DNA of 64,000 nucleotides from Ianthella basta (Eukaryota > Porifera > Demospongiae > Verongiida > Ianthellidae), in assembly GCA_964019415.1 (NCBI GenBank), contig OZ025872.1, positions 9,436,678-9,500,677 on the forward strand, in the 5' to 3' direction. The notes below the pieces were generated by a model. The model had not been told where the DNA came from, searched no databases, and was given only the letters and a program-made list of their open reading frames with translations. This document shows, one piece after another, positions 54,208-64,000 of this stretch (its first letter is position 1; each line of letters begins with the position of its first letter). A program made the translations under genes and the position numbers.

Positions 54208-54279
54208 TTACCACAGACGAAACATGATCGATGTTTCGGGGAAGTTCAGCTTTTTCCATCTTCAGTACCTGTGGTAATA
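54208..54279 (-). ncRNA. Degenerate hammerhead-like foldback in the receptor 3' flank
   Basis: Outer arms TGTTACCACAG and CTGTGGTAATA. On the minus strand CTGAAGA, a GGAA/TTCC hairpin and GAAAC-ATC follow in hammerhead order, but helix I next to the core is poor. The related flank of receptor copy 2 (about 49800) has only remnants (GATCGATGTTTATATTC). Confidence 0.4.
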
Positions 54280-54657
54280 TTTGTCCCAACATCCAGGCCA
54301 TGCAAGTTTGAAACTCGTAGTCCTTTGCAGCGCTAGCGCTATGACCACAGTGCACTGAAAGAGACAAATGCAGATTATATATATTGTACACACAAACATG
54401 CATGCCAACCGAGGCCTTAGGCCAAATAAAACACATGTATATAGCACCTCATGACACAAGTGTGCCACTGTGTACATTACCAGCATCAATAATACAGGAA
54501 CATTGAGAAGTACATGGCTCAGTGAATGAATATAAGGTAAGCAATGAAAAGGATGTGTTGATGTATAGTCCTTGCTTGGCAATAGTTAGAGGTTTGTGCA
54601 GGTTAGAGGTATGCGCGTAACATATATAGTGAATACAGTTACTCAAAAGCGTCACAG

Positions 54658-55680
54658 TCATTCAGTGTGCTTGTGTACGTACAACGATTCATATTCAAGT
54701 GTCTGCTGAGTATCAAATTGATGGCTCGGTATTTCTGCTTGCTTCATTGGGATGGCTTCATCGTGTTTCTGGCACTTCTTGCAGAATAGGTGACGTAGCT
54801 GTTTCTGAACTGGTTTCAGAAATACAACAACCAGGATCGGAGTTGGAATGTATGACAAGTAAGTTAAGGTGCATGAGACATACACCCCAACAATGTCGGT
54901 TGATAGCACGGCAAGAATTATAGCAACAATCTGTGTCAGGACAGTTAGAAGACTGCCAGGAATTAGGAGGGCTGCAAACTTCGCATAAAAGCCGTACATT
55001 TCTCCTTCTGAAATGGGGTGTCGTTTGATGTAGCACAGTGTGCCCAGTGGAATACAGATGCACAGCAAAAGTGGAACAACGCATCCAATCAGCAAAATGA
55101 AGAAAGATATTGCTAACCCAATAGTTCCATATGCTACTCCTACCCTACTGGGGAAGCAGGCTATGCACCCAACATACTGAACTCCATATATCTCTGGCAC
55201 AAGGATACGAACAGATAAAAGAAATGCGATTGCCCAACATGGTACCAAGCTGAAAATCAACCACTTTCTTCCACTCTCTGTCGTGCCACATGTGACTGGC
55301 TGAAGCACCATTGTTGAAAATAACACCAATCCAAGAATCCTAGCCTGCGCTGTGAGAGTATAGATGAAAACAGCAAAGCGGCAGAATGGCAATGAAGGCT
55401 CACTTGCATATCCTAGAGCAAGTGTCAGTGAATAGATAACTACACAAAGCCATACCACTGCTACAATTAGAATGGCCACCAAGAGATTGAGCAATAGGAC
55501 TCGAACTTGAAGAGCCACCGATTTTGCCTGTAGTAGCATGATGGCTACCAATCCGTTGAGGAGGATAATTGCAACAAGGGCTATAAACCCTGCAAAGTGA
55601 AAGGCCGTCAATGTAGGATCAGGCGTGGCTTGACAAGCAGTAGCACTTGAATTGGACATGTTCCCAAACTCTTCTTCCAT
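54658..55680 (-). CDS. Rhodopsin-like seven-transmembrane receptor, copy 3
   Basis: Intronless, 340 aa from MEEEFGNMSNSSATA. The most diverged copy: TM1 entry (HFAGFIALVAIILLNGLV), loop 2 (GCIACFPSRVGVAYGTIG) and TM7 (YIPTPILVVVFLKPV) differ, and the tail is longer. The open frame extends 55 codons further 5' to an ATG at 55845, but that part is not shared, so the conserved start was preferred. Shares the PFCRF cysteine and the KKC/RKC tail. Confidence 0.82.
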   Translation of the reverse strand: MEEEFGNMSNSSATACQATPDPTLTAFHFAGFIALVAIILLNGLVAIMLLQAKSVALQVRVLLLNLLVAILIVAVVWLCVVIYSLTLALGYASEPSLPFCRFAVFIYTLTAQARILGLVLFSTMVLQPVTCGTTESGRKWLIFSLVPCWAIAFLLSVRILVPEIYGVQYVGCIACFPSRVGVAYGTIGLAISFFILLIGCVVPLLLCICIPLGTLCYIKRHPISEGEMYGFYAKFAALLIPGSLLTVLTQIVAIILAVLSTDIVGVYVSCTLTYLSYIPTPILVVVFLKPVQKQLRHLFCKKCQKHDEAIPMKQAEIPSHQFDTQQTLEYESLYVHKHTE

Positions 55681-57143
<1,463 letters not shown>

Positions 57144-60100
57144 ATGGACCCTATGAACCAGACGATCAGCTCTCCACCCAACACTGCGTTCACTCCGTCT
57201 AACTATCCTGACAAGAAGTCGGTCATTGCGGCGTACAAGCGCGCAGTAAGTTAGCTGGCACATCACCGGCGGCACCCTTGTAGAGGACTGACGTCATGTA
57301 GCGTTCATTGCAGGTATAGGCAGTAGTATATACCACTAAACAGTACCCCTTGATACACAACGTCACGCGTACGGTAGCGTACGGAACTAATTTTGATAGC
57401 TTGCCTGTTGCACTTCTCTATAGACCTCCAAGCCACGATATTAAATGACCCACCAGCCACATGTAGTGGATGCAGCAACCCTGATTAATGACAATTACCA
57501 TTATAGTATCACCATCTCTCTCGATCTTACAACTGACAAGCTGTTTGAAAATACAAGGCACTTAGTTGTGTCGCAAGGCACAACAGTTATTGCTGTGTAT
57601 TACGTATCCATGTACTTCACTGCACCTCTCTAGCAGGTACCCAACCCAGCGTGTATGGTTGTCTCTACTTGTAGGTCAACATGCACTTGGATGCATCTGA
57701 AGACAGAGCAGCTCTGCAGAAAGCGCTGAAGGAGTTTCAAAGGTACAGCCTGGCTTCCATATCATCAATTTTGCTCTCAGACTGTAATACACATTACCCT
57801 AAAGGCTAGTGTAGTTTTAATGGGTCTAATTTTAGCAATTTTAGCGAGTAGTGCAAAATTCACAAGTCATGTGAAAGTTTTTTGGTACAGGCCAAATACA
57901 AAATGTACACTCACAAATCTTTGTACCCAACAAATCCTGGAAATTTTAAATGCTAAATTTAGTTGCCGCTAAAATTTGTAGCCTTAAGGTACTTATGTGC
58001 TTTTGGAGTATGTTTTTGGTAGTTTATTTCTTCATTATTTACTATAAGAAGCACAAAATTTACTGGCTCAGCACTTTACACACTAGCAGCACTGTCTGCC
58101 ATAATAATTATTATGTTAAAAGTGTATTTAACAGCTTACAGCTGTTTCTTGTAGCTAACATGAACTTCTATAAACTTTTAACATCTCACATAACAGCTGT
58201 GCAAACACTGGGGTCATTTTGCAGCTGTTGCTGCAAATTGACCCCAATGTACTGTAGTAGCCAGAACACCAATGCAGTAGACAAGTTGTGCGAATTTGCA
58301 CTAGTTTATTGTTACACTGTGTGCAAGAAACAGCTGCAAATTTTGTACTAGTTGTGTGATATTTCTTTAATATATTTAATCTATACCAGTCTGTGTGTTC
58401 GTTCGTTCATTCGTTCATTTGCTTGTGCATGGCATTAAAAACGGGCATTTGATTGGATGACACAATGACGTAACCGCAGACATGGCCGCTCTGGCAGTGT
58501 GTGTGTGCCTCGCCGTCAGCCGTCTCTTAGACACTCTGCGCTCCTCAGTTTGGGTCTCCCAGGCGCCACGCGCAGTTGCACTGAAGTTTATTGTTATTGT
58601 CTGGTGCGAGGGAACTGCTCTGGCTATCGATACGTGGGTATTTTTGTTTCATTATTAAGGTACTTTAGCTGTTAGCGCTCTAGGCTGCTGAAAGCCCTTT
58701 CTCTATGGTGATGTAAGCTATTGGGCAGAGAGCTTGCTTGGCTTAGGTACTGCCTTATTGGCTAAGGAAATACATGACCAAGCAATTCTTTTAACATGGT
58801 GTATATAGGTGTACCTAGCTATATGTATATGTGCATGCCATGGCCAGTGTATGACAGTGGCCAACGTCAGTGCAAACAATGGCAGCATTTATGTACCCAG
58901 GCAGTGTCACCCAGCTGCAATCACCCAAATGGTGATGGATGGCTTGCTTTGTCCACTGGGCGACGCAACGCGGAGCGAGTGGGGCCGAAGGCTGCATTTG
59001 CTCGTATACGTAATAGTTTGTTTTTTTCCCTATTTCATGGCTTGCATTTGTACAAGGAGCAGCTGCAAGTGCTCCCAAGTTTGGACAACTACACATTTAA
59101 TACAGCAGACAGTATTAATTGCACTATTTTATATTAATGTTGGGCTAGAGTTATGGTTGATTTTATATTAATTTGTTGCACTGGCATGGTTCAGGATCTC
59201 TACATAATTACGTATGTGGTCAGTGTATTTGGTGACTATACATGTTTATACCTATGCTGTGTGTTTCACTTATAGCATGGTATGGTTCAGTTACAACAGG
59301 CTATACGTGCAAGTACATTGTATGCCAGTAACAGCCAAACTGTGTGATACTAGTCTTGCATAACCGAGACCCGTTCCTCTGTTATGCCGCTATTACACAA
59401 TGATGAAATCAGAGTATGAAAGCAGAGGAGAGAATAGTCTAGCGCGCTAGACCCATTCTGCCTTTGGGGCGCTTATCGCTTTCCTTGCACCTGGGGGCGG
59501 AGTGGGTCTAGCGCGCTAGACTAAAGAGAGAAGCCATCTGAGACTAGTGTGAGGCCACCTCTTAGTCTGGTCGCTAGACTCCACTTCACATGCACAGTAA
59601 TGAGAAGCTTGCAGGGACTAGTGGCCAGACTAACCACCTCCTTGAGGTGTTCCACAATTGCATGGTAGGGTATTGTTCCAGAGCATTCACATAATTTGAT
59701 AACTATACGTATCTCTGATAGCGTACTGTCCAGGTTGGACCCATCGGTACAATTATGCCTGTTGTGTAAATGTATGAGAGAGCTTCCATGTTTAATGGTT
59801 TCCATTCTCTCACCTGCACTGTGTTCCTCTTTGGTGCTGCAGGTCTCAGGTTGTGGAAGAACTTGTGGAGAGCTTGAAGCCCTTGCTTGGACACCCAAAG
59901 AAGAGGGGTCTCTTTCATTACATCAGGTGAGTATGATGTTGTGCTAGGTATGGACTATGGTATTCACCGGAAGAATATTGGCAGTTTGGTTGTATTCCTT
60001 GTTCCGTTCTTGGCTGGTGAAGTTCCAGTAACAATCACTCATTCTCCAACTATGACTTGTATTGTGCTTATTTTGCACTCCTCCTCCATTCTTAGACCTC

Positions 60101-60297
60101 TCATTCCTGCTCGCATGAGAGCAGAATACAACTCTCTTCTACCAAGTATTCCTAATTATGAGCAGAAAGTTTACCACATAAAGAGAAAGGGGTCGGAACC
60201 ACTTGGGATCACAGTGAGAGGAGGTTTTGAGTTTGGCTGCGGTGTGTTTGTGTCCTCTGTGCAGCCGTCTTCCAGAGGCTTGCAAGCAGGTTTGAAG
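57144..60297 (+). CDS. Harmonin-like protein (N-terminal domain plus PDZ1), 5' four exons, partial
   Basis: Exons 57144-57245, 57675-57742, 59843-59926 and 60096-60297, all GT-AG with matching phases (0, 2, 2, 0), give 152 residues. Exons 1-3 encode a helical harmonin-N-like domain (SVIAAYKRAVNMHLDASED, ALKEFQRSQVVEELVESLKP, KKRGLFHYIRPLIP). Exon 4 gives RMRAEYNSLLP and the first half of a PDZ domain with carboxylate-loop-type PLGITVRGGFEFGCGVFVS. The GG.EFGCG.F.S match is closest to harmonin (USH1C) among the harmonin/whirlin/PDZD7 group. In animals these scaffold protocadherin and myosin complexes at microvilli or stereocilia. An upstream in-frame ATG at 57036 exists, but its extension looks like 5' UTR. 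The rest of PDZ1 must lie downstream. Confidence 0.85.
57743..59842 (+). other. Harmonin-like gene intron 2
   Basis: 2.1 kb without a recognisable gene. Holds the small TIR element 59435-59523. The word CCTAAAGGC with TTTTAGC stretches near 57800-57990 recurs near 60800. Confidence 0.5.
59435..59523. mobile_element. Mini foldback, TAGTCTAGCGCGCTAGACCCA ends (89 bp)
   Basis: Perfect 21-bp terminal inverted repeats (59435-59455 and 59503-59523), each itself palindromic around GCGC. GAGAGAA occurs on both sides (near 59428 and 59527), a possible 7-bp target duplication. Confidence 0.75.
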
Positions 60298-61462
60298 GTG
60301 AGTTTGCAAGCAGAACACACTGCCCACTACTGTTGAGCCTACAGTCCTGCCTGTGTAGCCTTCAGCTTCCTCCCTAGCTGTCCACTGTTAAAATCATGAT
60401 GTTTGGTAATCTACAAACAGTGGTGTGGAGATATTGTTTTATAATGATTGTTACAGTAGGATACCCTTATACGTAATCGACACTCTAAATCCAGGAAACC
60501 TGTATAATGAGGACACTGCCTACTATCTCAGTTACACACAATACTCCATCCACTCTATTTTCGTGTACTAAGTGTCACTGGTGAAAATAGGATAATATGC
60601 CTGTTCCGTTTATATGGCAGTATATCCCTGATGCCGACAGTGTCTGTAAAGTTAACAGATAGATGTACATTAACTTAGGCTGATACCCCGTGAATGTGCA
60701 CAACGTGTGCACATGCGGGGTAACCCAAGCGCACCCTGATAACCCTATACCCTGATAACCCTAATGTGAAAATGGCAATGAAAATAGTGTACTTGTAATA
60801 CACATTGCCCTAAGGCTGCAAATTTAACAGAACTGATACTAATTTTAGTCCACTTTATGATTTGAGTTTGTCAAAGTATTGCTTGCAAACTGTAGTCCAA
60901 ACTTGTTCATTGTATGTGCTTGTGAACGACCTTCTTAAACTAGTAACTGCTTCAGTGGTAGTAGTACGTCTCCCATGGCAACAGTGTAGAACTTTATGCA
61001 ATCTTGCAATGATTCCCAAACTGTGGGCAGTGGTTACACCGACTTGCGCTTCACTTGTCAGTCAGGCAGATTGGTTTAGGCTGTTCAAACTGTTCTGATC
61101 TACAAAATCACATGATATCAATCATTCGATTCCCATTGTGCGCTTACAAGCGAATCGCACATTGCTGTATCTAAGATACTGAATATGTGTCACTGTAGTT
61201 GTGTACAGTTTGGGTTCATATCCTAGGTAACAGCAGCCACCTGTCTGGGAAATGATTGTGCCTCCAGCAGGCATGCAGTGAGCTGTTTCAGTATGCCTGA
61301 TTAGGTGTACGTTTCCTTCCGTTTATACCTTCCTTATATGATGTTACTTATGTAGCTGTGTATACTATTCATTGTACTGGTGCATGCCGTCCATTACCCA
61401 ATACCCTTGTCACACATACTGTACATACATACATACCTATATAATATATGTGAGGCATCCTA

Positions 61463-61590
61463 ATGAATGGAAGCAGCTGTGCAGGTATGGGGGAGCTGTA
61501 CATGTACGTACAACCTACCATGGGCTGGATTGAAACCTCAGCATCCGGCAGCTGTAAGCGGTCACTCCAATCTTGTTCTTGGGTTCCAGG
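61463..61590. repeat. Dispersed repeat, copy 1 (also about 63283-63375 and 63418-63545)
   Basis: Shared words: GAATGGAAGCAGCTGTG, CCATGGGCTGGATTGAAACC, TCAGCATCCGGCAGCTGTAA, TTGGGTTCCAGG. On the minus strand GAGGTTTCAATCC is near a tRNA B-box, so a SINE is possible, but no A-box was fixed. Confidence 0.55.
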
Positions 61591-62186
61591 TCATTGGCAC
61601 ACCTCCAGATGTTTGTCAGATTCAGTTCCTCCTGTACATGCACTTACAAACCAACAATTATATCAGCTTTCCTGGTTGCTGTGTTCACATCCACCCCACT
61701 GCCTGAAATATTCTATTGAAGGGGAACCTTGGTGACAGTAGCGGATGTGGCAGGTGTTTAAGTGCAGTGACGTCTATACTATACTAGGAAACATGCATGC
61801 TGTGTCTAGTGTACCCTGCAGGTGCAGTTCTTTGAAAATAATGCCATAAAAGGAAATGGAAATTACTTGCTGCATTGAGATCATCGAGATCCAGCCAGTG
61901 TGTCTCTTAGTTTTCTGTTTAGTATATTAGTCATTGTTTGTTCTCTTGTCTGTGTGTGTTCAGCTGCAAGCTGGGCTGCTTCATGAACCCCTCCTCCCAT
62001 AGGCCTCTCTCACTGTCCATCAGTGTGGTTTCCGACGTTATAACTGTTGCCACGGGCAACCAGTTATTGTATTATGATGTTCTATGTACGTATGTAGCTC
62101 TTTTTATGCCAATTCCTTGTACTTGTGGTACAAATGTTTGCCAGAATCTGATTACCAAACTTGGTTTTACTGTTTGCTGTTGGTAT

Positions 62187-62356
62187 AGATAGGGGGATGA
62201 TTTTGAGCGTAATGAATCACGTGGTACAGTTTTTGTACAACTGAAGAAGGTCCCCTTGGACCGAAATGTCTTGTGTCAAAAAACTGTACCACGTGATTCA
62301 TCACGCTCAAAATCATCCCCCCTATCTATAATGGACGTGGTAATGAACCTCTATTC
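62187..62356. mobile_element. 170-bp hammerhead element with 12-bp target duplication
   Basis: Flanked by TGCTGTTGGTAT at 62175-62186 and 62357-62368. The arms AGATAGGGGGATGATTTTGA to GTACAGTTTTT and its mirror are about 50 bp. A hammerhead core sits at the centre on the plus strand. Same plan as the elements at 27354 and 52301 but with different arm sequence, so it is a separate family. Confidence 0.88.
62237..62274 (+). ncRNA. Type I hammerhead ribozyme motif
   Basis: ACAA (62237-62240) pairs with TTGT (62271-62274) as helix I. CTGAAGA at 62241-62247, helix II GGTCC/GGACC (62249-62253, 62258-62262) after one A, GAAA at 62263-62266, GTC at 62268-62270. Helix III is minimal (GAAAT-GTC). Core boxes intact. 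Confidence 0.72.
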
Positions 62357-62858
62357 TGCTGTTGGTATGCTGGTTTATACTCACTTTGTGAGGTGAGGTG
62401 GATCATCTAGGGCCGAATTGATGTCGGTACATGTGTGAATGCACCAAAGCGGTTTCAGACCACTCCGAAATTGGTCTGGCACGCAGTGTGAACACCATGT
62501 ACAATTGGACACAGGCACAATGTCGTACATGTATGCAATATACTCACCCACTGGGTATGGCAGTTTAAGTACTATATATTACACCTTTGTGCCCATGTTG
62601 TATCCATGACACAGTATGGGTCCTGCAATCAAAATTAATACGTAGCCACCTGGCGGTGCTGCTATAGCAAACCGGCATACTAATACCATACAAGCTCCGT
62701 GTCAAAGAGGCTGACCTGTGTTTTAGCCTTTAACGATGCATATTTTCCTGTTTCCTTTAGGCCCATTGTAATGAATGATGTTACACTGATTTGCGTACCA
62801 TATCTACATAACTGCATAATATATGTGCATGTATTGTCTAATTACGGTTGCTAGGAAC

Positions 62859-62978
62859 GTCTACGGATTAGGTATTTCACATGCTACTCATTCGGACCAA
62901 TGAAATATGCGCTCTTTTGGGACATCATTAAATTTCATTGGTCCGAATGACTAGCACGTGAAATACCTAATCCGCAGG
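62859..62978. mobile_element. Foldback MITE (CTACGGATTAGGTATTTCAC)
   Basis: Arms of about 47 bp (62860-62906 and 62931-62977) mirror each other with few mismatches around a 24-bp centre. No target duplication or ribozyme core seen. Confidence 0.75.
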
Positions 62979-64000
62979 CATCTCAAGCAAACGTAAATCG
63001 ACAGTATCAGACATTATCCAGAAGGTGCCTGACAGTGCAGTTGTTTAGAGGGATTCTCTTCAAGTGTATCCATTTCATGTATAAATAATGTGCGTAATTT
63101 ACTGCATAGACTTATTTGTGTGTGTGTACGTGTTTGAGTTTTTAAGTATATTTTGCACATTGGTTGGCTTTTGTGGAGTGAATCAATGGAGGCAGCCGTG
63201 GCAGTAAGTGCCTGTAAGCTGTAAGCAGTAAGTGTGTAGCAGTAAGTAGCAGTAGACGGTAAGTGCGAACTGTAGATGTGTATGAAACTGGCAAGGATTG
63301 GACTGGAACCTCACCATCCGGTAGCTTTAAGTGGTTTGTTCCAAATAGTACTTGGGGATCTACATAGGTCGCCCGCAAGTACCCACTTCCCTCCCCCCCC
63401 CCCCCCCCAGTTCTTGATGAATAGAAGCAGCTGTGATAGTGAGGGGGAGCTCTAGGTGAAACCTGCCATGGTTTGGATTGAAAACCTCAACATCCGGTAG
63501 ATTTAAGTGTTTTCCCTGCAATCTTGTAGTCGGTTTCCAGGTTTCCTCCCTCTACATGTATTTCCGTATACTCTTTTCCTGCTTGTACTGTTAGTTTGCA
63601 TTTACATCTTCATATTTGGTATCTGCGCATACCGTTTGCTGTGTTTCCTGGTTCACCCACAAGACAGAATGCATTGTAACGTGGGAAGAATTTGATGCAA
63701 TGATGGATGTGGAAGTTGTTCCATGTGATGAAGGGTTGTAATGCTAGAGAAGTGCTATGTATAGCTGGTGTATCCCACAGCAACAGTTGCTATGGTTATG
63801 CCAAATGGGGACACAATCATTACGATGCAATCATCCATCATGTTACCATGGCAACCAGGTGCTAGCTGATGTGTGACAGATGTTCATGAGTATGCTATGC
63901 CGATGGGCATTTGCTCTGCTTTTTGAGTGGGTAACATAGCAACTGGAATACCTGACCAGGGCGTCTGGACATGAAGGCCTTTGTTAGCTGAATGACTGTT

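Larger units (their letters stand above)
60298..64000 (+). other. Right end: harmonin-like intron(s) with unplaced candidate exons
   Basis: The next exon should encode the second half of PDZ1, but I could not find it with confidence. Two weak candidates: 61962-62060, after TGTGTTCAG, with SSHRPLSLSISVVSDVI resembling a last PDZ strand; and 63662-63739, after CACCCACAAG, with ECIVTWEEFDAMMDVEVVP and a stop. Also here: a CCCCGTGAATGTGCAC hairpin (60685-60722), three copies of a dispersed repeat, a hammerhead element and a second foldback. Confidence 0.4.

Noticed and set aside
63945-63990. Hammerhead-like word at the right edge (TGACCAGGGCG, AAGGCCTTTGTTAGC)
   Set aside because: The minus strand lacks the CTGANGA and GAAA boxes. 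It may be an old relic of the family, but it is too degraded to call.

Overview
The window looks like nuclear DNA of an early-branching animal. It has split genes with GT-AG introns, an MCM9 gene, a CEPT1-type phospholipid synthase, a harmonin-like PDZ gene, rhodopsin-like receptors and RING-TRAF proteins, in a background rich in (CA)n microsatellites and short foldback elements. A sponge (probably a demosponge) is my best guess from the intronless TRAF-like expansion and the AT/TA-rich style; a cnidarian or placozoan is not excluded. No rRNA, tRNA, CRISPR array or prokaryotic operon was seen.

Layout. 1-3394 (minus): the first four coding exons of a choline/ethanolamine phosphotransferase, running off the left edge. 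3395-7286: repeat-rich spacer. 7287-48755 (plus): MCM9 in 17 recognisable coding exons. The intron between exons 11 and 12 is 28.3 kb and holds an antisense tandem array of eight intronless RING/TRAF-zinc-finger/MATH genes (one with a premature stop) plus fragments. MCM9 intron 13 holds an antisense 7-TM receptor gene. 48764-57143: two more copies of that receptor (minus) and a duplicated, stop-bearing copy of MCM9 exon 14 split by a DNA-transposon-like insertion. 57144-end (plus): the 5' exons of a harmonin-like gene, whose later exons I could not place securely.

The most notable signal is a set of short palindromic insertions carrying type I hammerhead ribozyme motifs. The best is at 20582-21090: two head-to-head copies with canonical core boxes and fully paired helices I and II, inside a 509-bp element bounded by 12-bp direct repeats. 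Related elements lie at 3513-3725, 27354-27516, 40461-40590, 52301-52481 and 62187-62356, and decayed relics recur in the TRAF spacers. Direct repeats of 7-12 bp and, for some copies, unoccupied paralogous sites define the insertions. Hammerheads and such target duplications are known from Penelope-like elements and animal retrozymes, so I read these as non-autonomous retroelements that may yield self-cleaving RNAs.

The locus has grown by repeated segmental duplication. Paralogous blocks give filled/empty pairs for two TA-targeting MITE families and for one hammerhead element. No functional link among CEPT1, MCM9, TRAF-like, receptor and harmonin-like genes is implied; the close packing and nesting are the striking part.
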